Below, piece by piece: positions 6,141-14,925 of a stretch of 37,754 bases of DNA. Numbering within the stretch: the first letter of the stretch is position 1; the number at the start of each line of letters is the position of its first letter. Source of the stretch: Akkermansia muciniphila (GTDB taxonomy: Bacteria; Verrucomicrobiota; Verrucomicrobiia; Verrucomicrobiales; Akkermansiaceae). The stretch spans positions 1 to 37,754 of the forward strand of contig CAMAQB010000030.1 in assembly GCA_945860285.1 (NCBI GenBank), read 5' to 3'. A program made the translations under genes and the position numbers. The notes below the pieces were generated by a model. That model made no database searches. It was not told the DNA's origin and was given only the letters and a program-made list of their open reading frames with translations.

Positions 6141-7787
6141 TCATTTCCCTGCCTTCGGTGCAAATCTTTTCAATCCCGGGACCTTGCGAAGAATCATGCC
6201 CAGGCAGTCGCGCGCCTCTCTCACGCCGAGCACGTGACATAGATAAAAGTACGCCATCGCCACTCCGCCGACCACCGCAAGCACCATCACCCAGCGCATG
6301 ATCAGGCCGTGCGACGCCAGATTCCCCAACAGATAGGTGTTGGCCAGCCAGCAGAGTTCGCCCATTACGAAGGCAGCGATCAGGCAGCGCCACAATGTGT
6401 TGAGGACACTCTTCGTATCAAGACCGCCGGTCATTTTTCGCAAAAACGCATAGAGCAGGCCGAAGTTCACCACCGCCAGCACACTGGTGGTGACCGCCAG
6501 TGATCGATAACCCCAGCCGAGGCGGGCGACAAAAAACCAGTTGAGCAGGAAATTCAAGCCCGTGGCGATGAAGCTCACCATCATCGGAATCCAGCGTTTG
6601 TCGATCGCGTAAAACGCCGGTTGCACGATCTTGATCCAACTGTAAAACAGCAGACCGTAAGCGTAACATTTCAGCGCCCCGGCAATCATGCGCGTGCTTT
6701 CCGCATCGGGGGACTTTTGAAAAATCACCGACACCAGTGGGATGGCCAACATCGACAATCCCACGCAGCACGGCAGCAGCAGGATCGCCACCATGTTCAT
6801 GCCGCGGCTCAACAGGCGCGAAAAATCCTTGCCGATTTGCCCCACCGCCGCGCGCGACAGCGCAGGCAAGGTGATCGTGGCCACCGCCACGCCAAACATG
6901 CCGATGGGCAGTTGCATCAGACGGAACGCGTAACTCAGTGCCGTGACGCTGCCCGTTTCGGTGCTGGTGGCGAACATCGAATTCACCATCACATTGACCT
7001 GCACCGCGCTCGCGGCAACCATCGCGGGCCCCATCAACTGGAGGATTTTTTTCACACCGCGATCCTTCCATCGCGGGTCCCAATGGAAGCGGAATCCGGC
7101 CTTGTGCAAGGCGGGAAGCTGCACGAACAACTGCCCCGCTCCGCCGACCAGCACGCCGATGCTGATCCCCAGCAGGCTTTTCACGCCCCACGAAGGATCG
7201 ATGAGATATCCCGAGAGTCCGCCGGCGAGGATGCAGCCGAGGTTGAAAAAACAGGAGGCCAGTGCCGGAATGCCAAAAATGTTTTTCGCATTCAGCATGC
7301 CCATCACCAGGGCCGAAAGGCTGATGATCAAGATGAACGGAAACATCACCCGGGTGAGGTGGATGATCAATTCGCGCTGTTCGGGGCCATAGGCCTTGTT
7401 GGCCGAAATCAGCATCAGATCGACGATCCACGGAGTGATCACGATGCCCAGAATGGTGACGAGGCTCATCGCCACCACGAAAAGCGAAAGCACGCGGTTG
7501 GCCAGCAGCCAGGCGGACTCGTCGCCGTTTTCCTTGATCTTCTTGGAAAAGACCGTCACGAAGGCCTGGGATAAAGCTCCTTCCGCAAAAAGATCGCGCA
7601 AGAGATTGGGAATGCGGAAAGCGAGATTGAAGCACTCTGCCAGGATCGACGTTCCATACAAATGAAGCATGAAGACATCGCGGATCAACCCCAACACCCG
7701 GCTCAGCATGACAGCGATGCCGATTTTCCCCGTTGCTTTTGCGGCACTGCGGTTTTCTTCGGCGGCTGTAGGGCTTTCTTGTGCCAT
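6141..7787 (-). CDS. murJ: Lipid II flippase MurJ (MviN)
   Basis: A 548-residue integral membrane protein that moves the peptidoglycan precursor lipid II to the periplasmic side of the inner membrane. The N-terminal family signature is clear: SRVLGLIRDVFMLHLYG, then FRIPNLLRDLFAEGALSQAF. About 14 hydrophobic segments are spread over the whole length, as expected for a MOP-superfamily exporter. The ATG at 7787 is preferred to a TTG one codon upstream. It follows the polyprenyl diphosphate synthase gene by 17 bases. That pairing makes sense because the synthase probably supplies a long-chain polyprenyl precursor, but undecaprenyl synthesis normally uses a different (cis) enzyme, so the link is only loose. 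Confidence 0.95.
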   Translation of the reverse strand: MAQESPTAAEENRSAAKATGKIGIAVMLSRVLGLIRDVFMLHLYGTSILAECFNLAFRIPNLLRDLFAEGALSQAFVTVFSKKIKENGDESAWLLANRVLSLFVVAMSLVTILGIVITPWIVDLMLISANKAYGPEQRELIIHLTRVMFPFILIISLSALVMGMLNAKNIFGIPALASCFFNLGCILAGGLSGYLIDPSWGVKSLLGISIGVLVGGAGQLFVQLPALHKAGFRFHWDPRWKDRGVKKILQLMGPAMVAASAVQVNVMVNSMFATSTETGSVTALSYAFRLMQLPIGMFGVAVATITLPALSRAAVGQIGKDFSRLLSRGMNMVAILLLPCCVGLSMLAIPLVSVIFQKSPDAESTRMIAGALKCYAYGLLFYSWIKIVQPAFYAIDKRWIPMMVSFIATGLNFLLNWFFVARLGWGYRSLAVTTSVLAVVNFGLLYAFLRKMTGGLDTKSVLNTLWRCLIAAFVMGELCWLANTYLLGNLASHGLIMRWVMVLAVVGGVAMAYFYLCHVLGVREARDCLGMILRKVPGLKRFAPKAGK

Positions 7788-7804
7788 CAAGTTTTCCGAT
7801 CAAA

Positions 7805-8812
7805 TCATCGTCGGCATTTCTCCAACAAGGCACCGAGAAAGCGGGCGATTTGATGGAGCGCCCTCGTGCTTTCATTGTCCGGCAGCACGGCCAGATCATT
7901 ATGGCACTTGCCGAGCAAATCCCTGGCGGTATCGATCGCGCTTTCCACCGCACCCTCGTATTCGGCAATGCCCACCAGCACGGGAAGATCGAGAGGTTGC
8001 TGGTTGATGATCCGCGCGGTGAGCTTCATGCGTTGGGAATCGCTGGCTGATTCGAGCAGATTCAGAATCGGCAGGGTGAGTTTGCCCTTCTCCAAATCGG
8101 TGCGCAGGGTTTTGCCCACCGTTTCCTCGACGCCCACGAGATCGATGCAGTCGTCGTAAATCTGATAGACCGCGCCGAGCCGCAAACCGTAATCGTACAT
8201 GCTTTTTTCGACATCCTCCGACGCTCCCGACAGGCGGGCCGCCAGGCTGGTCGCCGCGGCGAACAGGGCGCCGGTTTTCATCTCCATGATCTGGAAGTAT
8301 TCCTCTTTAGACAAGGTCAGGTCGAACCGACGCTGCGTTTGCATGATCTCGCCCTGGCAAACCTCGCGCGCCGCGTGACCGACTTTGCGGCAGATGTCGA
8401 TCGAATCAAAATCCGTGGCCAGGGTGAGTGCGTGGGAAAAAAGGGCGTCACCCAGCAATACCGAAAGTCCGTTGCCCCATTTGGCGTTCGCGGTCGGCAC
8501 CATGCGCCGCGTCGTGGCACCATCGATGATGTCATCGTGCACCAGGGTCGCCATGTGGATGAGCTCGAGAATAACCCCGATTTTCCGGTGATTCTCGCCG
8601 GCCTCTCCCAAAGCGCCGCCGGTCAGCACCGCCAGTGCCGGCCGAATGCGTTTGCCCGAGGTGTTGCAGACATACGATACATAGGGCTCCACCATCGGGT
8701 CGAAGGCCCTCACCTGCTCGCGAATTGCAACCTCCACCAGTTCCAGGTGCGGGCGCACAAGTTCAAATGGAAACGTATCGCTGTGGCCTTGCTGATTGGT
8801 GATGGCGGGCAT
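7805..8812 (-). CDS. ispB: Trans-polyprenyl diphosphate synthase
   Basis: A 335-residue prenyltransferase that adds isopentenyl diphosphate units to an allylic primer. The first aspartate-rich motif DDIID is at 93-97 and the second in YDDCID at 219-224. GKRIRP (53-58) and LEKGKLTLP are typical of the long-chain (octaprenyl or similar, quinone side chain) group. Chain length cannot be fixed by eye. The start is taken as the ATG at 8812; a TTG at 8860 would add 16 unlikely residues. It is the first gene of the minus-strand group with murJ and queD and is divergent from the DUF1080 gene. The symbol is by family resemblance only. Confidence 0.85.
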   Translation of the reverse strand: MPAITNQQGHSDTFPFELVRPHLELVEVAIREQVRAFDPMVEPYVSYVCNTSGKRIRPALAVLTGGALGEAGENHRKIGVILELIHMATLVHDDIIDGATTRRMVPTANAKWGNGLSVLLGDALFSHALTLATDFDSIDICRKVGHAAREVCQGEIMQTQRRFDLTLSKEEYFQIMEMKTGALFAAATSLAARLSGASEDVEKSMYDYGLRLGAVYQIYDDCIDLVGVEETVGKTLRTDLEKGKLTLPILNLLESASDSQRMKLTARIINQQPLDLPVLVGIAEYEGAVESAIDTARDLLGKCHNDLAVLPDNESTRALHQIARFLGALLEKCRR

Positions 8813-8939
8813 AGTGTCGGAAAGCTTGTGAAATATTTCACAATGTCTTCCGCATGGCAAGAAGGACCTGAAAGTATTTCTTTACTCTCCTTGAGTGGAT
8901 TTTGGATAAATGGAGGGTTTCGGATCGTATGATGGGTGT

Positions 8940-9644
8940 ATGAAATCGTCATTCACCAACATCCTTGTTTTGCTGGGCTGCCTGTTGAGCACTCTATCGG
9001 CCCAAACCACTGAGCAAAAGCCATCGACGGAAAAAGTTCCGTTGTTCGACGGCAAAACCATGAAAGGCTGGTATGTGTTCTTTGACAAAAGGGAAAAAGA
9101 CCAGGACCCCGATCACGTTGTCACTATTGCGGACAGTTGTTTTCATGTGTCCGGACAGAATTTCGGCTACCTCTCCACCGAAAAGGAATATGCCAACTAC
9201 AAATTGACGCTGTCGTACAAATGGGGGGAGAAAAAATGGCCCCCCAGGGACAAGGCCATACGCGACGCAGGGATTATTTACCATGCCGTCGGGGAAGACA
9301 TTGTCTGGAGCAATGGCATGGAATTTCAAATCCAGGAAGGCGACACCGGCGACCTTTTTCTCATCGGGGGTAAGGAAAACAACCCTGCCGTAACCGTCAA
9401 AGACAAAAAATATGGCGGTACCAAAAGCATCGACCGCGTCGTCAAGTGGTCGACCGAGGAAAAACCCCAGGGCGAATGGAACCTGTGTGTGCTGATCTGC
9501 AAAGGCAAAAAATTCGAACACTGGGTGAATGGCAAACTCGTGATGTCGGGCGAAACCGAGGGTCGCGAAAAAGGAAAAATCCAACTGCAATCCGAAGGAG
9601 CGGAAATCTGGTATCGCGACATCACTCTGGAAGCGTTGCCCTAA
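8940..9644 (+). CDS. Secreted DUF1080 (3-keto-disaccharide hydrolase-like) protein
   Basis: A 234-residue protein with a signal peptide (NILVLLGCLLSTLSAQ, about residues 6-21; the Cys at 14 could be a lipobox variant but cleavage after SAQ is more natural). The mature part is a concanavalin-like beta-sandwich with the family's opening VPLFDGKTMKGWYVF and later GIIYHAVGEDIVWSNGMEFQ and a C-terminal GKIQLQSEGAEIWYRDI. DUF1080 proteins are abundant in Verrucomicrobia and Planctomycetes, and some act on 3-keto-sugars (family knowledge). The next gene, a sugar dehydrogenase, is co-oriented 90 bases downstream, so the two may act on the same class of sugars in the periplasm (inference). Confidence 0.88.
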   Translation: MKSSFTNILVLLGCLLSTLSAQTTEQKPSTEKVPLFDGKTMKGWYVFFDKREKDQDPDHVVTIADSCFHVSGQNFGYLSTEKEYANYKLTLSYKWGEKKWPPRDKAIRDAGIIYHAVGEDIVWSNGMEFQIQEGDTGDLFLIGGKENNPAVTVKDKKYGGTKSIDRVVKWSTEEKPQGEWNLCVLICKGKKFEHWVNGKLVMSGETEGREKGKIQLQSEGAEIWYRDITLEALP

Positions 9645-9734
9645 AGGCAACCTGCGTTCCCAGATATTGAAAATTTGAGCCATTTTTTCGAATCCCTGAT
9701 AGCAAAACCGGGGCAGCAGCGTAGTGTCGGCAAC

Positions 9735-11900
9735 ATGTTGCGCTCACTATCTTTACTGCTGCTTTCCTCGGCCCTCGCGGCAACCTGCATGGCGGAAATC
9801 AGCAATACCATTGTTGCTTCCGGACTGCTTGATCCGATGGAAATCACCATCGCACCCGACGGCGATCTTTTCGTCATCGAGCGCGAGGGCCGCGTGCTTC
9901 GGGTTCATCCTGCCACCGGGGCGATGTTTGTCATTGGCCAGTTGCCTGTGACCGCGCTGAACGAGAAGAATCGATCCAGCAAATGGGCGCGTGAGGACGG
10001 CATGCTGGGCATCACGGTCGACCCGCAATTTGCCAAAAACCAGCGCCTTTATATCTACTACAGTGCCGCCGATATCATGGCCAACCGCCTCTCCCGTTTC
10101 ACCCTCAAGGACGGCATGCTGGACATGGCATCTGAGAAAAAAATGTTGGAGGTCCCCACCGACCGGCGCGACCGGGTCTGCCATCACGGCGGCTCACTTT
10201 CTTTCGGCACCGATGGGCTTCTCTACATGAGTTGTGGCGACAACACCAACCCCTTCGAAAGCGGCGGCGTGGCACCGATCGACGACCGCGATGGTCACGA
10301 CCACGCCAATGCCATGCGCAGCGCGGGCAACACCAACGACCTGCGTGGAAAAATCCTCCGCATCAAACCGACAGAAGACGGCTACACCATTCCCGCGGGC
10401 AATCTCTTCCCTCCCGGCACCGCAAAAACCCGCCCGGAAATCTTTGCGATGGGATGTCGCAATCCCTTCCGCATGTCCCTCGATCCCAAAACCCACACCG
10501 TCTACTGGGGCGAGGTCGGCCCCGATGCGGGCAAACCCTCGGAGAAAGGTCCGGCCGGTCACGACGAAGTGAACCAGGCGAAATCGGCGGGAAACTACGG
10601 CTGGCCATTTGTGATCGCCAACAACAAAGGATACCCGATCATCGATTTCAACACCGGGAAATCCACCAGCGTCACCGACCCCGCCGCACCGAAAAACCCC
10701 TCGAAGATGAACACCGGTCTGACCGACCTGCCCCCGGCCCGCTCCGCGCTGATTTGGTATCCGTATGACAACAGCCAGGAATACCCGCTGATGGGATCCG
10801 GCAGTCGCAATGCCATGGCGGGACCGGTGTTTTACTACGACGCAAAACGCAAGTACAACATCCTCGCGCAGGAAGACGACCACAGTTTGATCACCTACGA
10901 CTGGATGCGCAACAAGGCGTGGAAGGTGAAACTCAACGACAAGGAGGAATTCGTGAAAATGGAGGTTTTCATGGAGGGTTTCCAGCATCCGATGGACATG
11001 GAGATGGCGGCCGATGGCAGCATTTACCTGTTGGAATACGGCTCGGATTGGTACTTCAACAAGAACGGACGAATCCGCCATCTGCGGCCGGGCAACGGCA
11101 ACGCCGCCCCCACGATTGCCATCAAGGAAACCGCCGCCGGGCAATACGAGGCGGCAGCAAGCGATCCCGAGTCCGATGCGCTGACAATTCAATGGTACCT
11201 GACCGCCAACCAGAAGGATGTTTCGCTCGGAGAGGGAAAAACCATCGATCTGAAAGGCAAAACCGGCGAAGAAATCCGCGCGGTGGCGACCGATGCGAAA
11301 GGCAACCGCTGCATCGAGCGCATCAGCTTCCAAACCCAGGTTGTCGCACCCTTGACGATGGTCCTCGAAGGCAAACCACAGCAGGCCGGTTTTGGCGAAA
11401 AGATCAATTTTGCAATAACCGGAGCTGACGATCCCAAAAGCATCGTGGTACGCGCCCGCTACATTCCGCCAACCGGTCATGATGCCGGGGGAGCGTCGTT
11501 CAACGAAGACATCACCAAGCTGGTCACCGCGCGGCAATGCCTGGCCTGCCATCAGGTCGATGCGAGCAGCGTCGGACCGCGCTACCTCGATGTCGCAATG
11601 CGCTATCGCGACGATACCTCGGCTGCGGAAAAACTTCGCGCCAAGTTGAAGGCCGGTGGCTCCGGCAACTGGGGTGCCATCCCCATGCCCGCGCAGGTCG
11701 CGGTCAGCGATGAGGAATCGGCAAAAATCGTCTCTGCCATTTTGGGACTTGCCGAAGGCATGGCGGAAGCGCGCGGCACCGACAAAGGCACGCTGACCCT
11801 GCCACCGGCACCGGCGAAGTCGGAAAGCGGCGGAGCCTGGGAGATCATCGCCGAAGCTCCCTTGCGCACATCCGCCAAAACGCGAATCGGAGCCAAGTGA
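9735..11900 (+). CDS. PQQ-type sugar dehydrogenase fused to cytochrome c
   Basis: A 721-residue secreted protein. After a signal peptide (LSLLLLSSALAATCMA) come about 430 residues of a glucose/sorbosone dehydrogenase-like six-bladed propeller. Markers are GDLFVIEREGRVLRV, DGMLGITVDPQFAKN and FGTDGLLYMSCGD, then GCRNPFRMSLDP and GPAGHDEVNQAKSAGNYGWP. An Ig/PKD-like stretch follows (PTIAIKETAAGQYEAAASDP). A class I cytochrome c domain near the C-terminus has the heme site CLACH at residues 602-606 and an expected Met ligand in IPMPAQV. The fusion suggests intramolecular electron transfer from sugar oxidation to heme. The ATG at 9735 fits the signal peptide. It is convergent with fmt, 23 bases apart. 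Confidence 0.88.
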   Translation: MLRSLSLLLLSSALAATCMAEISNTIVASGLLDPMEITIAPDGDLFVIEREGRVLRVHPATGAMFVIGQLPVTALNEKNRSSKWAREDGMLGITVDPQFAKNQRLYIYYSAADIMANRLSRFTLKDGMLDMASEKKMLEVPTDRRDRVCHHGGSLSFGTDGLLYMSCGDNTNPFESGGVAPIDDRDGHDHANAMRSAGNTNDLRGKILRIKPTEDGYTIPAGNLFPPGTAKTRPEIFAMGCRNPFRMSLDPKTHTVYWGEVGPDAGKPSEKGPAGHDEVNQAKSAGNYGWPFVIANNKGYPIIDFNTGKSTSVTDPAAPKNPSKMNTGLTDLPPARSALIWYPYDNSQEYPLMGSGSRNAMAGPVFYYDAKRKYNILAQEDDHSLITYDWMRNKAWKVKLNDKEEFVKMEVFMEGFQHPMDMEMAADGSIYLLEYGSDWYFNKNGRIRHLRPGNGNAAPTIAIKETAAGQYEAAASDPESDALTIQWYLTANQKDVSLGEGKTIDLKGKTGEEIRAVATDAKGNRCIERISFQTQVVAPLTMVLEGKPQQAGFGEKINFAITGADDPKSIVVRARYIPPTGHDAGGASFNEDITKLVTARQCLACHQVDASSVGPRYLDVAMRYRDDTSAAEKLRAKLKAGGSGNWGAIPMPAQVAVSDEESAKIVSAILGLAEGMAEARGTDKGTLTLPPAPAKSESGGAWEIIAEAPLRTSAKTRIGAK

Positions 11901-11923
11901 TTCCTGGCGCTCGGTAAGGTGAA

Positions 11924-12847
11924 TCAGTCAAAGACCAGCGCCTCCCGCTGACCTCGCGCATAATCGATCGCCGCAATCCGTCGTCCGCCTTCGACCTGAA
12001 CGTCGCCCAGCAACACCGCATTTTTTCCACAGCCCACCAGCAGTCCGTCGCTGCTGGGGTGAGTTTGGCCCGGAGACAGTTCCGCCGCTGAAACTACCTG
12101 AAGAAAAGGGAAAATCTTCAGTCGCTTTCCATTGCCAAGATGCGTGAAGGTGCCGGGCCAGGGATCATAGGCACGCACCCTTCGTTCGATGGCTGCCGCC
12201 TCCTGATGCCAGTCGATGCGTCCCTGCTCGCGCGCCAGTTTGCCCACATGGGAAACCAGCGCCGGATCCTGCGGCGTGCGCGCGGCGGTTCCTTGTTGCA
12301 GCAACTCGATGGCTTCGGCAAGCGCGTTGGGTGCCAGTTCCGCAAGTTTGTCATGCAGCGATCCACCGGTTTCCTCGGGCGACAGGATGATTTTTTTCTG
12401 CAATATGACATCGCCCGCATCCAGTTCGCGCACCATGTGCATGATGCTCACTCCGCTTTCCTCGTCGCCCTTGTCAATCGCCGCTTGAATGCACGCAGCC
12501 CCACGGTATCGTGGCAGCAGCGAGGCGTGAATGTTGATGCACGCCAGCCGGGGAATCGCCAGAAATCGCTCATTGAGGATCTGTCCATAGGCCATCACCA
12601 CCACCAGATCGGGCTGAAGATCCGCAACCGCATCAATCGCGCTTTTTTTCCGCAGGCTTGCCGGTTGCATCACCGGAACACCCGCCGCTTCCGCGCGGAC
12701 TTTGACCTCGGGAGGAGTCAGGATTTGATGACGCCCCACCGGCTTGTCGGGCTGCGTGATCAAGGCGATCGGTTGATGCCCCTGACCGAGCAACCCATCC
12801 CAGGTCGGCAGGGCGATGTCGCCGGTGGCCACAAAAACAATCCTCAT
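11924..12847 (-). CDS. fmt: Methionyl-tRNA formyltransferase
   Basis: A 307-residue enzyme that formylates Met-tRNA(fMet) with 10-formyltetrahydrofolate for translation initiation. The formyltransferase domain starts MRIVFVATGDIALPTWDGLL and contains the active-site region NIHASLLPRYRGAACIQAAI (Asn, His and the SLLP loop) and the Asp of MVRELDAGDVILQK. The C-terminal OB-like domain follows from about residue 205, with AYDPWPGTFTHLG. Length is normal. It starts 3 bases past the adenylate kinase stop, so the two are likely cotranscribed. Peptide deformylase, the usual neighbour, is not in the window. Confidence 0.94.
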   Translation of the reverse strand: MRIVFVATGDIALPTWDGLLGQGHQPIALITQPDKPVGRHQILTPPEVKVRAEAAGVPVMQPASLRKKSAIDAVADLQPDLVVVMAYGQILNERFLAIPRLACINIHASLLPRYRGAACIQAAIDKGDEESGVSIMHMVRELDAGDVILQKKIILSPEETGGSLHDKLAELAPNALAEAIELLQQGTAARTPQDPALVSHVGKLAREQGRIDWHQEAAAIERRVRAYDPWPGTFTHLGNGKRLKIFPFLQVVSAAELSPGQTHPSSDGLLVGCGKNAVLLGDVQVEGGRRIAAIDYARGQREALVFD

Positions 12848-12850
12848 TGA

Positions 12851-13483
12851 CTAGATGATTTTTCCCGCCGACTCAACGTAACTCGGCAGTCCGAGAATCA
12901 CCGAGGTGATTTGATTGATCACCTGAACCGGAGGTTTGGTGGCATCGATGTCGCAAATGATCTCATTCGGAAAATAATCAAGGATCGGCTTCGTTTCCTC
13001 CTCATACGTGGCGATACGACGCTGGATCACCATTTCATTGGCATCGTCGATTCGATTGTCCTTCAAAGCCCGCTTGCGCATGCGGCGGGCCAGTTCGGCG
13101 CGATTCGGACAGGAGAGATGAAAAACCTGCTCGACCTGAATGAACTCCGCCATGTATTCCGCCTGCCTGACGTTGCGGGGAATGCCGTCGAGCACCAAAT
13201 AATCGATGTCGGGTTTGTAAAAATGCATGTCGCTCCAGTTGCCCACCTGGGTGCGCCAGAGTTCGACAGTCAATTCATCCGGCACCAGTTCGCCGCGGCT
13301 CGAATATTGAACGAATTTCTGACCCAATGGCGTGCGCGTATCGAGCGAGCGAAACACATTGCCGCATTCACAGTGGAAAAACCGCGGAATCATTCCGAGA
13401 ATTTTTCCCTGGGTTCCCTTGCCTGAACCGGGCGCGCCGAGAAGAATGATCGCCGGTCTTTTGATATCGAATACTTTGGACAT
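12851..13483 (-). CDS. adk: Adenylate kinase-type nucleoside monophosphate kinase
   Basis: A 210-residue kinase interconverting NMP + ATP and NDP + ADP. The P-loop LLGAPGSGKGTQ is at about residues 15-26. The NMP-binding part includes LDGIPRNVRQAEYM, with Ile where LDGFPR usually has Phe. The short LID segment and closing helix read ALKDNRIDDANEMVIQRR and YEEETKPILDYF. No zinc-binding cysteines are present in the LID, so it is the short form. This resembles Adk or UMP/CMP kinase; adenylate kinase is the likeliest. A second, canonical adk elsewhere in the genome would make this a paralog. It leads the adk-fmt pair. Confidence 0.85.
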   Translation of the reverse strand: MSKVFDIKRPAIILLGAPGSGKGTQGKILGMIPRFFHCECGNVFRSLDTRTPLGQKFVQYSSRGELVPDELTVELWRTQVGNWSDMHFYKPDIDYLVLDGIPRNVRQAEYMAEFIQVEQVFHLSCPNRAELARRMRKRALKDNRIDDANEMVIQRRIATYEEETKPILDYFPNEIICDIDATKPPVQVINQITSVILGLPSYVESAGKII

Positions 13484-13528
13484 GATTTTTGTGCAGGATG
13501 AAAAATTCTAGTGAATGCGGGCAATCGA

Positions 13529-14047
13529 TCAATGAATTTCGACTGATAAATCATCGCTCAGATTTTCGATCGCCTCGCGCAGCTTCCGTTCATCGCCGGG
13601 CGAAGCCATGCTGACCTTGCCGGAGACCCGGAACAGCGGGTGTCCCGACATCGGCGCACTTTCCAAACCGGTGGTCCATTCCTCGACATTTGCGCCCGCA
13701 TCGGCGAGGGCTCGCGCAAGTTGATGAACAATGCCGGGGCGGTCATTGCCGACCACATCGATGCCTAATGTATGACGGTTGTCCGCTTCCAACAGGGGCT
13801 CATTGACAATCGTGATATGAATGTCCTGATTTGTAAAATCGCCCAGGGCGGATCGCAGTGCTTCCATTTCTTCCGGAGGGCATTCGACGCGGAGAATCCC
13901 GGCGAATTGCCCGGCCAGTCTCGCCATCCGGCTTTCCTGCCAGTTTCCCTTGTGTCGGTTGACCACCTCCGCGATGGAACTCACCAAACCCGGCCGGTCC
14001 GCGCCGAGAATTGTCATGACAAGCGAATGTTTCATCTGCATGAGCAT
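13529..14047 (-). CDS. Double ACT-domain protein, GcvR-like
   Basis: A 172-residue protein made of two ACT domains. The first opens SLVMTILGADRPGLVSSIAE (residues about 8-27), the second HTLGIDVVGNDRPGIVHQLA (about 92-111). The DRPG loop that binds amino acids or small ligands is intact in both. GcvR of Enterobacteria, a repressor partner of the glycine cleavage system, has this layout, but no GcvA partner or gcv gene is visible, so only a ligand-sensing regulatory role is claimed. Three closely spaced ATGs (14047, 14041, 14035) could start it; none has a clear ribosome binding site. It sits 45 bases upstream of adk in the same direction. Confidence 0.82.
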   Translation of the reverse strand: MLMQMKHSLVMTILGADRPGLVSSIAEVVNRHKGNWQESRMARLAGQFAGILRVECPPEEMEALRSALGDFTNQDIHITIVNEPLLEADNRHTLGIDVVGNDRPGIVHQLARALADAGANVEEWTTGLESAPMSGHPLFRVSGKVSMASPGDERKLREAIENLSDDLSVEIH

Positions 14048-14080
14048 GACAGAAATCCGACAAAAACGTCACGGACTTTT

Positions 14081-14200
14081 TTATGATTTTCTATCGGAAG
14101 CAGGTGCTGATCGTTGAAATGTCGGGTCAATCGTGCTGTGAACCTCGCTGCACCACCATGCATGATCCACGAGTGCTGATGCCGAAATGCGGATCTTCAT
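14081..14200 (-). pseudogene. Remnant of a RelE/ParE-type toxin
   Basis: Immediately after the antitoxin stop (14201-14203) an ATG at 14200 opens MKIRISASALVD, the typical start of ParE/RelE plasmid-stabilisation toxins. After residue 12 the sequence no longer resembles the family and stops at 14081-14083 after 39 codons. A normal toxin has about 90-100 residues. Most of the gene has probably been removed by a deletion with its breakpoint near 14165. The directly abutting antitoxin supports the identification. Family assignment rests on only a dozen residues, so it is moderate. Confidence 0.6.
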
Positions 14201-14413
14201 CTACGACCTCCGCAGCCGCCGCTTGGCCTGCTCCCAATCCAGCACTTCCTCCTCGCCTGAGGACACCCGCCGCTCCGTCTCCCTGAGAGCCACCTCGTGC
14301 AATGCGGGGGAATCGCCCCCGTCCCCAGCCTGGCTCAGGTCGACCCACTGCGACTCCATCAACCGAAGCATCTCCAGCCGCGGCAACTGCATTGCCAATT
14401 CCTCAACGCTCAT
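14201..14413 (-). CDS. Antitoxin of a RelE/ParE module (addiction module component)
   Basis: A 70-residue protein starting at the ATG at 14413. It matches the short antitoxin family often called addiction module component (TIGR02574-like): MSVEELAMQLPRLEMLRLME at the start, a central acidic region (SQAGDGGDSPALHEV), and RRVSSGEEEVLDWEQAKRRL at the end. A longer open frame continues upstream to 14737 but runs through the other toxin gene and lacks family resemblance, so it was not used. Its cognate toxin is truncated (14081-14200), leaving an orphan antitoxin. Such antitoxins neutralise the mRNA-cleaving or gyrase-targeting partner by binding it and autoregulate the operon (family knowledge). 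Confidence 0.75.
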   Translation of the reverse strand: MSVEELAMQLPRLEMLRLMESQWVDLSQAGDGGDSPALHEVALRETERRVSSGEEEVLDWEQAKRRLRRS

Positions 14414-14628
14414 GAAACGGGCCCTACGCCCAATCCTCCCCAAGATCAAGCCCCATTCCACTGCAGCACGTCCCCCGTCAAAACCATCCTTTTCTTGGAG
14501 CATCAAAGTGATGGCACACCCACTAGCAGGAGCCAACGTTGATCGCGGGCTAAGGGTTGAAATAAGGCGGAAACATCGAAAAAATAGGGGCTGCTGGGTG
14601 TTGTCATGCACGCCTTGCTCGCTGAATT

Positions 14629-14925
14629 CTATTCTCTGCGACTCCCGTAGCTTGAACGCCGGGAATTGTGTCGAACCACTGTCACTTTGATCTTTGTCAT
14701 ACTCGTTCTGAAAAGGAAATGGTATGGAAACCTGCACAAATTGCTCCGGCGCCTTCCGCTGGAATCGAAGTGATGACGTTACGGAAATCTCCGGGCATAT
14801 TCGAAGGCATTTGTGAGCTCTTCCCAGAAATCGTCGGCAAGCCTCTCAGCAATCCCTCCATAGTAATCGAGAATCTCACGAATCTCCCCTTGAACTGCCG
14901 TATGGTAAAGGACATCCCTGCTCAT
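14629..14925 (-). pseudogene. RelE/ParE toxin interrupted by an in-frame TAA
   Basis: The frame from the ATG at 14925 reads MSRDVLYHTAVQGEIREILD, then YYGGIAERLADDFWEELTN and AFEYARRFP, followed by TAA at 14779-14781. The same frame continues without shift into RHHFDSSGRRRSNLCRFPYH and FLFRT...IKVTVVRHNSRR, ending at TAG 14629-14631. The two parts together give a normal toxin of about 98 residues. In relatives the interrupted position is usually Glu (FPERHHF-type), so a G-to-T change of GAA to TAA is the simplest cause. The ATG overlaps the stop of the upstream antitoxin, the standard coupling. Without suppression only a 48-residue fragment is made. A sequencing error is the alternative. Confidence 0.82.

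Noticed and set aside
6418-7968. 516-codon minus-strand frame over murJ
   Set aside because: It is another frame of the murJ coding sequence, Arg/His-rich and without domains; murJ itself is unambiguous.
10194-11552. 452-codon minus-strand frame
   Set aside because: It is fully opposite the sugar dehydrogenase-cytochrome gene, which has clear domains, and the antisense product has no recognisable motifs.
14414-14737. Upstream extension of the 14201-14413 antitoxin to 178 residues
   Set aside because: The extension is unlike the antitoxin family and lies antiparallel or out of frame across the end of the second toxin gene. The ATG at 14413 starts exactly where family resemblance begins.
14697-14915. 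72-codon minus-strand frame inside the toxin region
   Set aside because: It is out of frame with the toxin; the toxin frame from 14925 gives a recognisable protein on both sides of the TAA.
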